Shown here piece after piece: positions 42,611 through 52,870 of a stretch of DNA of 64,000 nucleotides. Origin of the DNA: Clostridiales bacterium (GTDB taxonomy: Bacteria > Bacillota > Clostridia > Christensenellales > CAG-138); the NCBI GenBank assembly GCA_004558525.1, contig SFCQ01000001.1:1-64000 (forward strand). The letters are read 5' to 3'. Made by a program: the position numbers and the translations under genes. Every line of letters begins with the position of its first letter. The first letter of the stretch is position 1. Below the pieces are notes generated by a model that saw nothing but the letters and a program-made list of their open reading frames with translations, searched no databases and was not told where the DNA came from.

Positions 42611-43712
42611 GACCAAGCGACATACAGAGCCGTTGATGCACATAACCAAGCGTCCGGCGATAGCACTTTGGAAGAATTTGGGCATAAGAGGCATAGGTCT
42701 TGTGCTTGCGCTTATAGTATGCGCGATAGTGATATATGCGGTTACGAAGCTGAACCCGCTGGAGGTTTATGTCGCAATGTTCAAGGGTACCTTCGGCTCC
42801 CAGACAAGGGTGTGGTACATGCTGAGGGATACCGCGATGCTGCTGTGCATAGCCGTTGGCCTTGCGCCGGCCTTCAAAATGCGCTTTTGGAACATAGGCG
42901 CCGAAGGCCAGGTGCTTATGGGCGCCGTGGCTGCGGCGGCGTGCATGAAGTATGTTGCGCCGAACGTACCGCATGGGCTGTCGCTTGTGATAATGTTCGC
43001 GGCAAGCGCCATTGCGGGCGGGATATGGGGCTTCATACCGTCGGTATTCAAGGCGCGCTGGAACACCAACGAAACGTTGTTTACGCTTATGATGAATTAC
43101 ATCGCCATACAGATAACGTCATTCTGCGTATCGAAGTGGGAGGATCATTACGGCTCCAACACCGTTGGCGTAATAAACCAGCAGACTCATGCCGGTTGGT
43201 TTCCGCCCATATTAGGGCAGCAGTATCTGCTTAATGTGCTGATAGTCGCGGTAATAACCGTGTGCATGTATCTTTATCTTAAGGAGAGCAAGCATGGCTT
43301 TGAGATAGCGGTTGTAGGCGAAAGCACCAACACCGCGCGCTATGCCGCAATGAATGTAAGAAAGATAATAATAAGAACTGTGATAGTATCCGGCGCGATA
43401 TGCGGAATAGCGGGCTTTATAGCCGTTGCCGGCGCAGGGCACACCATATCCACAAGCACCGCCGGAGGAAGGGGCTTCACGGCAATAATCGTTGCCTGGC
43501 TCTCCAAATTCAATACGTTTATTATGACGGGCGTTTCCGCGCTCATAGTGTTCCTGCAAAAGGGAGCGATACAGATAGCTTCGCAGTTTGGGCTTAACGA
43601 CTTCGTGTCTGAAATGATAACGGGCATAATACTCTTCTTCATATTGGGCAGCGAATTCTTCATCAACTTTAAAGTCCGCTTCCGCAGCTCGAGAAAGGAG
43701 ATCGAAAAATGA
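42603..43712 (+). CDS. Nucleoside-type ABC transporter permease (NupP-like)
   Basis: The 369-residue membrane protein has about ten helices and family segments such as GLAPAFKMRFWNIGAEGQVLMG, NETLFTLMMNYIA and GESTNTARYAAMNV. GGAGG precedes the ATG, which overlaps the ATPase stop by 8 bp. Confidence 0.92.
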   Translation: MSKTKRHTEPLMHITKRPAIALWKNLGIRGIGLVLALIVCAIVIYAVTKLNPLEVYVAMFKGTFGSQTRVWYMLRDTAMLLCIAVGLAPAFKMRFWNIGAEGQVLMGAVAAAACMKYVAPNVPHGLSLVIMFAASAIAGGIWGFIPSVFKARWNTNETLFTLMMNYIAIQITSFCVSKWEDHYGSNTVGVINQQTHAGWFPPILGQQYLLNVLIVAVITVCMYLYLKESKHGFEIAVVGESTNTARYAAMNVRKIIIRTVIVSGAICGIAGFIAVAGAGHTISTSTAGGRGFTAIIVAWLSKFNTFIMTGVSALIVFLQKGAIQIASQFGLNDFVSEMITGIILFFILGSEFFINFKVRFRSSRKEIEK

Positions 43713-44704
43713 TAAGCCAGATAGTTTCTCTTATTCAGGCAGCCGTGTATTTCGGCACGGTCATACTGTTTGGCTCCGTGGGTGAGATATTGGCGGAAAA
43801 ATCCGGCAACCTCAACCTGGGCGTTCCCGGCATAATGTACATGGGCGGCATAGCCGGACTTATCGCGGCGTTTTTGTATGAGAATAACGTCCCTGCCGCT
43901 GACCAGATGCCGGCTGTCGCGCTTATAATATCGCTTGGCGCCGCGTTTGTGGTGTCTATGATAGGCGGGCTGATATACTCTGTTTTGACCATAACGTTAA
44001 GGGCTAACCAGAACGTTACCGGCCTTACCCTGACCATATTCGGCAGCGGCTTTGCAAACTTCTTCGGCGGCTCGCTCAACAAGATGGCAGGCGGCGCGGG
44101 CCAGATATCGGTAGCGATGACGAGCGGCGCTTTCAGGACGAAGATACCCTTCCTTTCCGATAAGACCGGAATATTCGGGGATATATTCTTCTATTACGGC
44201 TTCCTTGCTTACGTTGCCATAGTGATAGCCTTTGTGGTAAGATGGTTCCTTAATAAGACCAGCGTGGGCCTTAACCTGCGGGCCGTGGGCGAGAACCCCG
44301 CAACGGCCGACGCTGCTGGCATAAACGTAACAAAGTACAAATACCTTGCCACCTGCGTAGGCGCGGGCATCAGCGGACTTGGCGGGCTGTACTACACCAT
44401 GGATTACATTAAAGGCACCTGGGCTACGGACGGTAAGATAGAGCAGCTTGGCTGGCTTGCCGTGGCGCTTGTAATATTTGCCACGTGGAAGCCTAACCGC
44501 GCGATATGGGGCGCGTACCTGTTCGGCATGCTCAGCTGGATGTTCTATTATCTGCCCGGGCTTACCCGCTCCAGCCAGGAGATATTCAAGATGCTGCCGT
44601 ATGCTGTTACGCTTGCGGTGCTTATAATAGTATCGCTCAGGCGCAGCAAGGAAAGCCAGCCGCCGGAAGCGCTGGGCCTTGCCTATTTCAGGGAGGACAG
44701 ATAG
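43709..44704 (+). CDS. Nucleoside-type ABC transporter permease (NupQ-like)
   Basis: The 331-residue membrane protein has GSVGEILAEKSGNLNLGVPGIMYMG, NQNVTGLTLTIFGSGFANF and RAVGENPATADAAGINVTKYK, typical of the second permease of BMP systems. It overlaps the first permease by ATGA and completes the transporter. Confidence 0.92.
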   Translation: MISQIVSLIQAAVYFGTVILFGSVGEILAEKSGNLNLGVPGIMYMGGIAGLIAAFLYENNVPAADQMPAVALIISLGAAFVVSMIGGLIYSVLTITLRANQNVTGLTLTIFGSGFANFFGGSLNKMAGGAGQISVAMTSGAFRTKIPFLSDKTGIFGDIFFYYGFLAYVAIVIAFVVRWFLNKTSVGLNLRAVGENPATADAAGINVTKYKYLATCVGAGISGLGGLYYTMDYIKGTWATDGKIEQLGWLAVALVIFATWKPNRAIWGAYLFGMLSWMFYYLPGLTRSSQEIFKMLPYAVTLAVLIIVSLRRSKESQPPEALGLAYFREDR

Positions 44705-44710
44705 CGCTTA

Positions 44711-45388
44711 ATGATCGAAACTGCACCCTTTACGGGATTTACGGCCGATGGCTACAGGTTCCTTATGGAGCTTGAGTACAACAACGAAAAAGCCTTTGTT
44801 GAAGCTAACCGTAAAAGATATTATGACGGCGTAAGGGACCCCATGCGCAGCCTTGCAAGCGCGTTGGCGGAAACGGCGCTCGACATAGACCCGGACTTTA
44901 ACACAAGGCTTACCGGCGTGGTATCGAGGCTGAACAGGGATACACGGTTTTCCAAAAACAAGCTGCCGTACAGGAACCATGCATGGCTGTGCTTTAAGCA
45001 CCATGACGAATCCATAGGCGCGTGCTTCGGGCTGTATTTTGAGATACAGCCTGAGGGCTACGGCTACGGCGTTGGCCTGTATGCGCCCAATACGGAGCTT
45101 ATGAACGGCTTCAGGTCAAGGATACTGGCAAAGCCCGCAAGCTTTTTGCAATACGCAGGCAGGGTGGAAGCTGCCGGCATGCTGCTTGAGGGCGAGCTGT
45201 TCAAAAGGGACAGGTTTAAGGCCGAGAAGGAGGAGCTTAAGCCATATTTGAACCGAAAAAGCATAGGCTGGAGCTTCTTTTCGGCAGCGCTGAAAAGAAC
45301 GATGGAGCCTGAGCTTAAGGACGATGTCGAACAGGCGTTCAAGCTGATAAAGCCTTTATACAGGCTGCTTTGCGGGCTTGACCAATAA
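44711..45388 (+). CDS. DUF2461-family protein
   Basis: The 225-residue soluble protein shows the pattern of DUF2461 (TIGR02453): FTGFTADGYRFLMELEYNNEKAFVEANRKRYYD, RLNRDTRFSKNKLPYRNHAWL and GFGLY-like GACFGLYFEI. The function of the family is not known. It begins 6 bp after the NupQ-like gene and is probably co-transcribed with it. Confidence 0.8.
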   Translation: MIETAPFTGFTADGYRFLMELEYNNEKAFVEANRKRYYDGVRDPMRSLASALAETALDIDPDFNTRLTGVVSRLNRDTRFSKNKLPYRNHAWLCFKHHDESIGACFGLYFEIQPEGYGYGVGLYAPNTELMNGFRSRILAKPASFLQYAGRVEAAGMLLEGELFKRDRFKAEKEELKPYLNRKSIGWSFFSAALKRTMEPELKDDVEQAFKLIKPLYRLLCGLDQ

Positions 45389-45397
45389 AGCAATAAT

Positions 45398-45421
45398 GGG
45401 GCGGCGCGGCCGCTCCGTTTC
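45398..45421 (+). terminator. Terminator after the DUF2461 gene
   Basis: GGGGCGGC/GCCGCTCC forms an 8-bp stem with a GCG loop and is followed by GTTTCTAT. It probably ends the nucleoside transporter operon before the mutase gene. Confidence 0.6.
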
Positions 45422-45457
45422 TATGCAAAGGCGAAATAAAGATATACGGAGGCAAAA

Positions 45458-46957
45458 ATGGAGCTTAAGGCATTGCAAAACGGCAGCGATATAAGGGGCA
45501 TAGCCATAGCTATACCGGGCGGGAAGCCCGTGGACCTGAGCGAAAAGGCGGCTTACGCGATAGGCCGCGCGCTGGTGCGGCTGCTTAGAAAAAGGCTTGG
45601 CAAAAGCGAGCTTAAAATACTTGCGGGCCGCGATTCAAGGCTTAGCGGGCCGTCGCTTTGCAGGGCTATTGAGGCCGGCATAGCGGCTGAGGGCGCAAGG
45701 AGCTTCGATGCGGGTCTTGCCACTACGCCCGCAATGTTCATGGCAACGGTCACGGAGGGTTTTATGTTCGACGCTTCCGTTATGACAACGGCGAGCCATC
45801 TTCCATACGAAAGGAACGGCTTCAAGTTCTTTAGTGCAAAGGGCGGCTTTGAAAAGGACGATATAGCGGAGCTTTTGAAAATAGCCGAAACGATTCCGGA
45901 CGAGGATATGGCGCTAATCTGCTCCGCTGCGGAAAAGGTCGATTTTATGCCGGTATATGCCAAGCAGTTGGTTGATGCAATACGCAGGGGAGCCGGCGAA
46001 GAAAAGCCGCTTGAAGGCATGCGCATAATAATAGACGCGGGCAACGGCGCGGGCGGCTTTTTTGAAAAAGAGGTGCTCAAAAAGCTGGGCGCCGATACGG
46101 ACGGTAGCCTTTTTACCGAGCCGGACGGCTGTTTCCCCAACCATGCGCCAAATCCTGAGGACGCGCGTGCAATGGCGCATATAATAGACGCCGTAAAGCG
46201 CACCAACGCCGACCTTGGCATAATATTCGATACCGATGTTGACAGGGCGGGGGCAGTGCTCAGCGGCGGCAGGGAGCTGAACCGCAACAGGCTCATCGCC
46301 ATGATAGCGGCAATAGAGCTTAAGGAGCATAAGGGTACGACCATAGTTACCGATTCCATAACATCAACGGGACTTGCCGAGTTTATAAAGGCGCATGGCG
46401 GCGTACACAGAAGGTTCAAGCGCGGCTACAGAAACGTTATAAACGAGGCTATAAGGCTGAACGGCTTGGGTCAGGACGCGCAGGTAGCCATGGAAACCAG
46501 CGGCCACGGCGCGTTAAAGGAGAATTACTTCCTTGATGACGGGGCGTACCTTATGGTAAAGCTTATAATTGAGCTTTCCAACGCGAAAAAGAGGGGAGAG
46601 GAGCTTGCGGCCCTGATAGATGGGCTCAGGGAGCCTGAGGAGGCCAGAGAATACCGCATGCCGCTTAACTGCGAGGGCTTTAAGGAATACGGCCAGGGCG
46701 TTATAGACGCGCTTGAAGGCTGGGCAAGGGGGCAGGACGGCATAAGCCTTCCCGAAGATAATTTTGAAGGCGTAAGGGTCAACTTTGACAAGGCTAACGG
46801 CAACGGCTGGTGCCTGCTGAGGCTTTCGCTGCATGAGCCGCTTATGCCGCTGAATATAGAAAGCGACGATGTTGGCGGCGTTGAGGTGATTGCGAAAAAG
46901 CTTTATCCCGTGCTAAGCAAATTTGACAGGCTTGACGTCAGGGAGCTTGGCTTATAG
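45458..46957 (+). CDS. Phosphoglucomutase/phosphomannomutase
   Basis: The 499-residue alpha-D-phosphohexomutase has the phospho-serine loop TTASHLPYERNG, metal loop DTDVDRAG, sugar-binding loop METSGHGALKENY and a C-terminal phosphate-binding domain. It interconverts hexose 6- and 1-phosphates. The glycogen operon lies convergent next to it, so supply of glucose 1-phosphate to GlgC is a likely use; mannose phosphate remains possible. Confidence 0.92.
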   Translation: MELKALQNGSDIRGIAIAIPGGKPVDLSEKAAYAIGRALVRLLRKRLGKSELKILAGRDSRLSGPSLCRAIEAGIAAEGARSFDAGLATTPAMFMATVTEGFMFDASVMTTASHLPYERNGFKFFSAKGGFEKDDIAELLKIAETIPDEDMALICSAAEKVDFMPVYAKQLVDAIRRGAGEEKPLEGMRIIIDAGNGAGGFFEKEVLKKLGADTDGSLFTEPDGCFPNHAPNPEDARAMAHIIDAVKRTNADLGIIFDTDVDRAGAVLSGGRELNRNRLIAMIAAIELKEHKGTTIVTDSITSTGLAEFIKAHGGVHRRFKRGYRNVINEAIRLNGLGQDAQVAMETSGHGALKENYFLDDGAYLMVKLIIELSNAKKRGEELAALIDGLREPEEAREYRMPLNCEGFKEYGQGVIDALEGWARGQDGISLPEDNFEGVRVNFDKANGNGWCLLRLSLHEPLMPLNIESDDVGGVEVIAKKLYPVLSKFDRLDVRELGL

Positions 46958-47045
46958 GCATAAAAACAGCCGTCCTACATGGTCCCAAAGGGCGAGTAAG
47001 GCGGCTTACCATATACCGGCATGTCCTGCGCTGCGTCGCTCCGCG

Positions 47046-48491
47046 TTACTCTTTCAGGCCGTCATACAGCCGCATATACTCCGCTGCTGAGGCTTTCCAT
47101 GAAAAATCCTCAGCCATTGCCCTTGCCATAAGCCCGTTCCAAAGCGGCGCGTTATGATAATCCTCGGTTGCCTGGCGGATAGCGTACAACAGCTCGTGCG
47201 CATTGTAGTTGGCGAAGGAATAGCCGTTGCCCGTGTTTTCATAGCGGTTGAAGGGCTTTACGGAATCCTTAAGTCCGCCGGTCTCCCTGACTATGGGTAT
47301 GGCGCCGTAGCGCATGGCTATCATCTGGGTAAGGCCGCAAGGCTCAAACAGGGAAGGCATAAGGAACATATCCGCGCCCGCGTAAATCCTTCTTGCAAGC
47401 GCGTCGTTATACTCTATCCTTGCCGCAAAGCGCGATGTGTAACGCCGCTGCGCAAAGCGGAACAGGTTCTCGTAGCGGGCCTCTCCCGTGCCAAGAACCA
47501 CAAGCTGAATGGGCAGCTGCATTATCTCATCAAGCACGCGCTCGACGAGGTCAAGCCCCTTTTGCCCCGTGAGCCTTGATACTATTGCGGCTATGGGAAC
47601 ATAGGGATTGGCTTCAAGCCCAAGCTCGCTTTGCAGCGCGGCCTTGCACAGGGTCTTGCCCTGCATATTTCCCGGGTAATAGTTGGTATGCAGCGCGGCG
47701 TCCGTCCTCGGGTCGAAGGAAACGGTGTCTATGCCGTTAAGTATGCCGCGGGTGTCCTCAGCTCTTTCCCTCAGCACGCCGTCCATGCCCTCGCCAAAGA
47801 AGGCGGTCTTTATCTCCTCAGCATATGTGGGCGATACGGTGGTAAGCTTGTCGGCATACACAAGGCCGCCCTTAAGATAATTAACGCTGCCGTAAAACTC
47901 AAGCTTTTTGATGTTAAACGCAGGTTCGCCCAGGCTTAAAAGCTCATCGCAGAAGCCCCTGTCAAACACGCCCTGGAATTTCAAATTATGTATGGTAAGG
48001 ACGGATTTTATGCCGGAATACAGCGGCAGCTTTTCGTATTGAAGCTTAAGCAGCGCCGCGGCCATAGCGGTCTGCCAATCGTTAAGGTGCAGTATGTCCG
48101 GAACGAAGCCTATGCGCGGCAGCATCTCAAGCAGCGCCTTTGAAAAGAAGCCGAAGCGCTCCGCCTCGTCGCAGTTGAAAACGCCGTATACATAATCGCG
48201 CCCGAAATAGTATTCGTTATCTATAAAGTAGTACGTTATCCCCCTTTGCTCAAGCATCTCTATTCCGCAATACTGGTTGCGCCACCCAAGCTTTATGTTA
48301 AAATCGCACAGATGATGCATATGCATGCCGTATTTGGCCTTTATCCTTGCGTAAAGCGGAAGCGCAACGCGTATATCCGCACCGTCCTGCTTAAGCTGAA
48401 TGGGCAATGCCGAGGCAACGTCCGCAAGGCCGCCGGTCTTTATAAACGGCGCGGCCTCGCTCGCGGCAAAGAGTATCCTTGTATTCGTCAT
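47046..48491 (-). CDS. glgA: Glycogen synthase
   Basis: The 481-residue GT5 enzyme transfers glucose from ADP-glucose to glycogen. The N-terminal KTGGLADVASALP binds the nucleotide sugar, and FEPCGLTQMIAMRYG and RETGGLKDSV form the C-terminal active site. Its start overlaps the glgD stop (ATGA). It is the last gene of glgB-glgC-glgD-glgA. Confidence 0.95.
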   Translation of the reverse strand: MTNTRILFAASEAAPFIKTGGLADVASALPIQLKQDGADIRVALPLYARIKAKYGMHMHHLCDFNIKLGWRNQYCGIEMLEQRGITYYFIDNEYYFGRDYVYGVFNCDEAERFGFFSKALLEMLPRIGFVPDILHLNDWQTAMAAALLKLQYEKLPLYSGIKSVLTIHNLKFQGVFDRGFCDELLSLGEPAFNIKKLEFYGSVNYLKGGLVYADKLTTVSPTYAEEIKTAFFGEGMDGVLRERAEDTRGILNGIDTVSFDPRTDAALHTNYYPGNMQGKTLCKAALQSELGLEANPYVPIAAIVSRLTGQKGLDLVERVLDEIMQLPIQLVVLGTGEARYENLFRFAQRRYTSRFAARIEYNDALARRIYAGADMFLMPSLFEPCGLTQMIAMRYGAIPIVRETGGLKDSVKPFNRYENTGNGYSFANYNAHELLYAIRQATEDYHNAPLWNGLMARAMAEDFSWKASAAEYMRLYDGLKE

Positions 48492-49609
48492 ACTATACCG
48501 CCTTTCCTTATGGTAACCGGGAATGTTTCGTAGCCCGCAAGCCTTCTTCCCGGCCTTACCTGCACGCCCTTATCGAGTATGGCGTAATCGAGCGCGCAGT
48601 TTTCCCTTATCTCGCTTGCCTGCATCACTATGCAGTTTTTAAGCTGAGAGCCCTTGCCTACCTGAACGCCCCTGAAGAGTATGCAGTTTTCTATGCTGCC
48701 TTCTATTATGCAGCCGTCCGCAACAAGGCTGCTTTTTACCTTTGCATCTGCGCCGTAGCGGGCGGGGGCCTCGTCCTTTACTTTTGTGTATATGGGGTGC
48801 TGCGCATTGAAAAGATCGGCGCGCACAGCTTCGTTAAACAGGGCCATATTATGCTTGAAATAGCTTGAAAGCGAATCCATGCGCGCAACATAGCCCTCAT
48901 AACGCCAGCCGTTTATGTTGAGCCTGCCCACGTTTCTTACCAGCACATCGCGCACAAAGTCGGTGTATGCGTGGCTTGCGGCCTCTTCAATAAGATATTC
49001 CAGCATGCTCTTTTCCATAACAAATGCATCGCAGGAGCGCAGATTGCTTTGCGGTATATAGGGATCGATCTGCATATCCGTTATCCTGCCGCCCGCGCCT
49101 ATGGTGAGCCTGAGATCATCGTAGCGGCCGTTTGGGTCAAACTCCTTTTCTTCGGAGTACATTATGGTTATGTCCGCGCCGCTTTGTATATGGCTCGCTA
49201 TCATGCCGTCATATGTAGAGTTGTATATGGTGTGGCTGCCGGTCAGTATAACGTATCTTTGCGAGGAGCGCCTGACATAGCCCATGACGGAGCGTATAGC
49301 GTCAACGGTGCCCCTGTATATGCCGGTATTGTCCCTTGTCAAAAACGGGGGCAGTATAAAAAGCCCGTCGCGCTTCCTGTGCAGGTCCCACTCCTTGCCT
49401 GAGCCGAGATGATCCATAAGCGAGTGATAGTTGCGCTGCGCTATAACGCCGACGTTGGTCACGCCGGTGTTTACAAGGTTGCTCAGAATAAAGTCTATGC
49501 AGCGGTATCTTCCGCCAAACGGCACCGCCGCGATGGAGCGACTGTATGTTATGTCCCTAAGCTGGTTGTTGGATTCGCCCGTGTAGATAAGTCCGAAGGC
49601 CTTTTCCAT
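48488..49609 (-). CDS. glgD: GlgD, ADP-glucose pyrophosphorylase paralogue subunit
   Basis: The 373-residue protein is related to GlgC but lacks the nucleotide-binding GGxGTRL motif: the matching segment is LIYTGESNNQLRD. RYRCIDFILSNLVNTGV and the C-terminal left-handed beta-helix are kept. In Bacillota GlgD forms a heteromer with GlgC and boosts its activity. The ATG at 49609 directly abuts the glgC stop and has GGAGGG upstream. Confidence 0.93.
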   Translation of the reverse strand: MEKAFGLIYTGESNNQLRDITYSRSIAAVPFGGRYRCIDFILSNLVNTGVTNVGVIAQRNYHSLMDHLGSGKEWDLHRKRDGLFILPPFLTRDNTGIYRGTVDAIRSVMGYVRRSSQRYVILTGSHTIYNSTYDGMIASHIQSGADITIMYSEEKEFDPNGRYDDLRLTIGAGGRITDMQIDPYIPQSNLRSCDAFVMEKSMLEYLIEEAASHAYTDFVRDVLVRNVGRLNINGWRYEGYVARMDSLSSYFKHNMALFNEAVRADLFNAQHPIYTKVKDEAPARYGADAKVKSSLVADGCIIEGSIENCILFRGVQVGKGSQLKNCIVMQASEIRENCALDYAILDKGVQVRPGRRLAGYETFPVTIRKGGIV

Positions 49610-49610
49610 A

Positions 49611-50837
49611 TTAGTTGCCCTCCTTTTTGGCGCTTGCATCGCTCACTATCATGCCTGCCGGTATTATTGAGGCGTCCTTTATCCTTGCGCCTCCCGCTAT
49701 AAGCGTTATGTCGCCCGTAAGCGAGGTATCGTAGCTTATGCTCTCGCTGGGGCTTTCGCCTATGCGCGCATGCTTGCCGACGTATGCGTTCTCGCCCAGT
49801 ATGGCCTTTTTAATCACGGCTCCATCCGCGATCTTAGCGCCGGGCATAACCACGCTGTTTTCTATAACGGCGCCCCTGCCCACCTTTACCCCGGTGAAAA
49901 GGACGCTCCTCGACACGCTGCCGTTTATGTCGCAGCCCTCGCTGACTATGCTGCTTTCCACCTGGCCGTCGGCGCCTATGTAGTGGGCCGGCATTATGGG
50001 ACTGCGGCTGTATATGCGCCACTGGCTGTCGTTAAGGTCGAGCGCGGCAGGCTCGTCGATAAGATCCATGTTGGCTTCCCAAAGGCTCTTCACCGTGCCG
50101 ACGTCCTTCCAGTAGCCGTTGAAGCCATAGGCCGCTACTCTTTTGCCGTCCTTAAGCAGCTTTGGTATTATGTCCTTGCCAAAGTCATGGGAAGAGGTTT
50201 CGTTATGCTCGTCCTCGGTAAGGTATTTTTCCAATATGTCATAGCTGAATATGTATATGCCCATTGAGGCTTTGTCGCTTTGCGGCTGCTTTGGCTTTTC
50301 CCAGAAATCGGTTATAAGGCCCTCCTCGTTCGTTTTCATTATGCCGAAGCGGTGCGCCTCTTCAATAGGGACCCTGAGCACGGCTATGGTGGCGTCCGCC
50401 TGCTTTTCCATATGGCAGCGCAGCATGGCCGCATAATTCATTTTGTATATATGGTCGCCGCTTAGTATAAGCACATACTTTGGCGAATACTGCCTTAAGA
50501 AAGCAAGGTTCTGATATATCGCGTTTGCCGTGCCGGAATACCATTCGCCCCTGCTGCCGCTGACATACGGCGGCAAAACATATACGCCGCCGGAGTTGCG
50601 GTCAAGGTCCCAGGCGGAGCCGTTGCCAAGATATGCGTTAAGCTCAAGCGGGGAATACTGCGTAAGCACGCCCACGGTGTCTATATCCGAATTTACGCAG
50701 TTTGACAAGGGAAAATCTATTATCCTGTATTTTCCCCCGAATGGCACCGCGGGTTTAGCGGTGCGGTTAGTAAGCACGCCGAGCCTTGTTCCCTGACCGC
50801 CTGCAAGCAGCATCGCGACCATTCGCTTTGTTACCAT
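49611..50837 (-). CDS. glgC: Glucose-1-phosphate adenylyltransferase
   Basis: The 408-residue enzyme makes ADP-glucose from ATP and glucose 1-phosphate. It has AMLLAGGQGTRLG, KPAVPFGGKYRIIDFPLSNCVNS, the substrate region DFWEKPK and a C-terminal beta-helix. Three close ATG/TTG codons exist; the ATG at 50837 is best spaced from GGAGGG. Confidence 0.95.
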   Translation of the reverse strand: MVTKRMVAMLLAGGQGTRLGVLTNRTAKPAVPFGGKYRIIDFPLSNCVNSDIDTVGVLTQYSPLELNAYLGNGSAWDLDRNSGGVYVLPPYVSGSRGEWYSGTANAIYQNLAFLRQYSPKYVLILSGDHIYKMNYAAMLRCHMEKQADATIAVLRVPIEEAHRFGIMKTNEEGLITDFWEKPKQPQSDKASMGIYIFSYDILEKYLTEDEHNETSSHDFGKDIIPKLLKDGKRVAAYGFNGYWKDVGTVKSLWEANMDLIDEPAALDLNDSQWRIYSRSPIMPAHYIGADGQVESSIVSEGCDINGSVSRSVLFTGVKVGRGAVIENSVVMPGAKIADGAVIKKAILGENAYVGKHARIGESPSESISYDTSLTGDITLIAGGARIKDASIIPAGMIVSDASAKKEGN

Positions 50838-50874
50838 AGACATTCCCTCCAATTATTCTGTTGTATGCCGTGTT

Positions 50875-52725
50875 TTAAAGTATGTTCACTGCGTAATATG
50901 CAGCCTCGTAGCCCTTTAGCGGCAGCAGAGCCACACAGCCTTCAGGCTCAGGCTCCGTTATAACCTGCGGCTGCGGCTGCTCTATGCTGCTCATCACCCG
51001 CCTCAGCGTGCAGGGGTATGGAAGATGCACGGGGTAGCCGGCATGCGCGACGGGGGTAAAATTGAATATGCACAACAGCTCCCTGCCCATATCGTCCCTG
51101 CGGCAGAAGGCGATAATGCTGTGCGCGGCGTCGTCGACAACGCGCCACTCAAACCCCTGCCAGCTATCGTCCCTTGCATACAGCGCGGGGCAGGAGGTAT
51201 AGAACCTGTTTAGCGCCTTAACAAACTCGCGCATCGCGGCATGATGGTCATATTCAAGCAGCAGCCAGTCAAGAGACGTGCGGAAGTTCCATTCGCTGAA
51301 CTGCGCAAACTCGCCGCCCATGAACAGCAGCTTTTTGCCGGGCATGGCGTATTGGAGCATATATAGCTCCCTTAGCTGAAGGAACATTTCATCATATGTT
51401 CCCTTCATGCGCCCGATGAGCGAATTTTTAAGATGCACCACCTCGTCATGCGAAAGCGGCAGAATAAAATGCTCGCTGAAGGCATAGCACATGGGGAAGG
51501 TAAGCTTATCATGGTTGAATTTTCTAAAGTAGCTGTCAAGCTTCATATAGGAAAGCACGTCGTTCATCCAGCCCATGTTCCATTTGAAGCTGAAGCCGAG
51601 CCCGCCGTCGCGGGCAGGCGATGTTACCGCAGGAAAAGCGGTGCTTTCCTCCGCAATAAGCATGCAGCCGGGGCAATGCCTTTCTATCGCAATGCTCAGC
51701 GTCCTGAAAAAGTCTATGGCGCCAAGGTTTTCCCGGCCGCCGTGCGGGTTGGGCAAAAAGCTGCCGTCGTCCTTGCCGTAATCCAAATACAGCATGCTGC
51801 TTACGGCGTCGGCTCTTAAGGCGTCTATGTGGTATTCGTTGAACCAGAATACGGCGTTGGACACCAAAAAGCTCACGACCTCGGTGCGCTCAAGGTTGAA
51901 TTGCAGCGTGCCCCATTGCGGCTGCTCGCTGCGCCTGGGGTCGGCATGCTCGTATAAAGCGGCGCCGTCAAAGCGCCTTAAGCCGTGCGCATCCTTTGTA
52001 AAGTGTGCGCACACCCAATCGAGTATAACGCCTATGCCGGCCTGATGGCATGCGTCTATAAGCGCCATAAGCTCTTTCGGCTCGCCATAGCGCGAGGTTG
52101 CGGAATAGTAGCCGGAGGCCTGATAGCCCCAGCTGTCGTCCAGTGGATATTCGCTCAGCGGCATAAGCTCAATATGCGTATAGCCCATGTCAATAACGTA
52201 GTCCACAAGCTCCCTTGCAAGCTCGCTGTAGCCAAGCCCCTTGCGCCAGGAGCCAAGATGCACCTCGTATATGCTCATTGGCGAATTTACCCTGTCTATA
52301 TCGTTTGAAGTTAGCCTCTGCATATAGGCGCCGTCATGCCAGGCATAGCCTTCAAGCTCGTATATTATGGATGCCGTGTCCGGCCTGAGCTGAGAATAGA
52401 AGGCATAGGGATCGGCCTTATATATAAGCTCGCCATCATGAGTATATATTGCGTATTTATAAAGATCGCCAACGTGCGCAGAGCGTACATGCGCCTGCCA
52501 TACGCCCGTGGCGGAGCAGGGGCGCATCATATCCGCATTAACGTCCCAATTATTAAAGCTGCCTACTACGCTTACGCTTAAGGCGTTTGGGGCCCATACC
52601 GCGAATCTGTATGCCTGGGAGCCGTCCTCCATTGCTACCCTGTGGCAGCCGAGCGCCTTGTAGGCAAAGGCGTTTTTTCCTTCGTTAAAAAGATAAAGCT
52701 CTGTTTCACTTAAATACGCGCCCAT
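50875..52725 (-). CDS. glgB: 1,4-alpha-glucan branching enzyme
   Basis: The 616-residue GH13 enzyme adds alpha-1,6 branches to glycogen. An N-terminal CBM48 domain (YRFAVWAPNALSVSVVGSFNNWD) precedes the barrel with nucleophile Asp in IDALRADAVSSM, acid Glu in LIAEESTAFP and the HD of LSHDEVVHLKNS. A start at ATG 52725 is chosen; a GTG at 52734 is an alternative. It heads the glycogen operon. Confidence 0.95.
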   Translation of the reverse strand: MGAYLSETELYLFNEGKNAFAYKALGCHRVAMEDGSQAYRFAVWAPNALSVSVVGSFNNWDVNADMMRPCSATGVWQAHVRSAHVGDLYKYAIYTHDGELIYKADPYAFYSQLRPDTASIIYELEGYAWHDGAYMQRLTSNDIDRVNSPMSIYEVHLGSWRKGLGYSELARELVDYVIDMGYTHIELMPLSEYPLDDSWGYQASGYYSATSRYGEPKELMALIDACHQAGIGVILDWVCAHFTKDAHGLRRFDGAALYEHADPRRSEQPQWGTLQFNLERTEVVSFLVSNAVFWFNEYHIDALRADAVSSMLYLDYGKDDGSFLPNPHGGRENLGAIDFFRTLSIAIERHCPGCMLIAEESTAFPAVTSPARDGGLGFSFKWNMGWMNDVLSYMKLDSYFRKFNHDKLTFPMCYAFSEHFILPLSHDEVVHLKNSLIGRMKGTYDEMFLQLRELYMLQYAMPGKKLLFMGGEFAQFSEWNFRTSLDWLLLEYDHHAAMREFVKALNRFYTSCPALYARDDSWQGFEWRVVDDAAHSIIAFCRRDDMGRELLCIFNFTPVAHAGYPVHLPYPCTLRRVMSSIEQPQPQVITEPEPEGCVALLPLKGYEAAYYAVNIL

Positions 52726-52870
52726 AATAAACACCGCCTTATTTTTTAACTACATTTTACTCCATACGGACAACTTTTGGTAGCCCCATTATGCGCTCAC
52801 CGGCAAAGGATGAAAAGCATATATTGTTGTATAAGAGCATATAGCCAAATATTGCGGAGGTACGTCACTT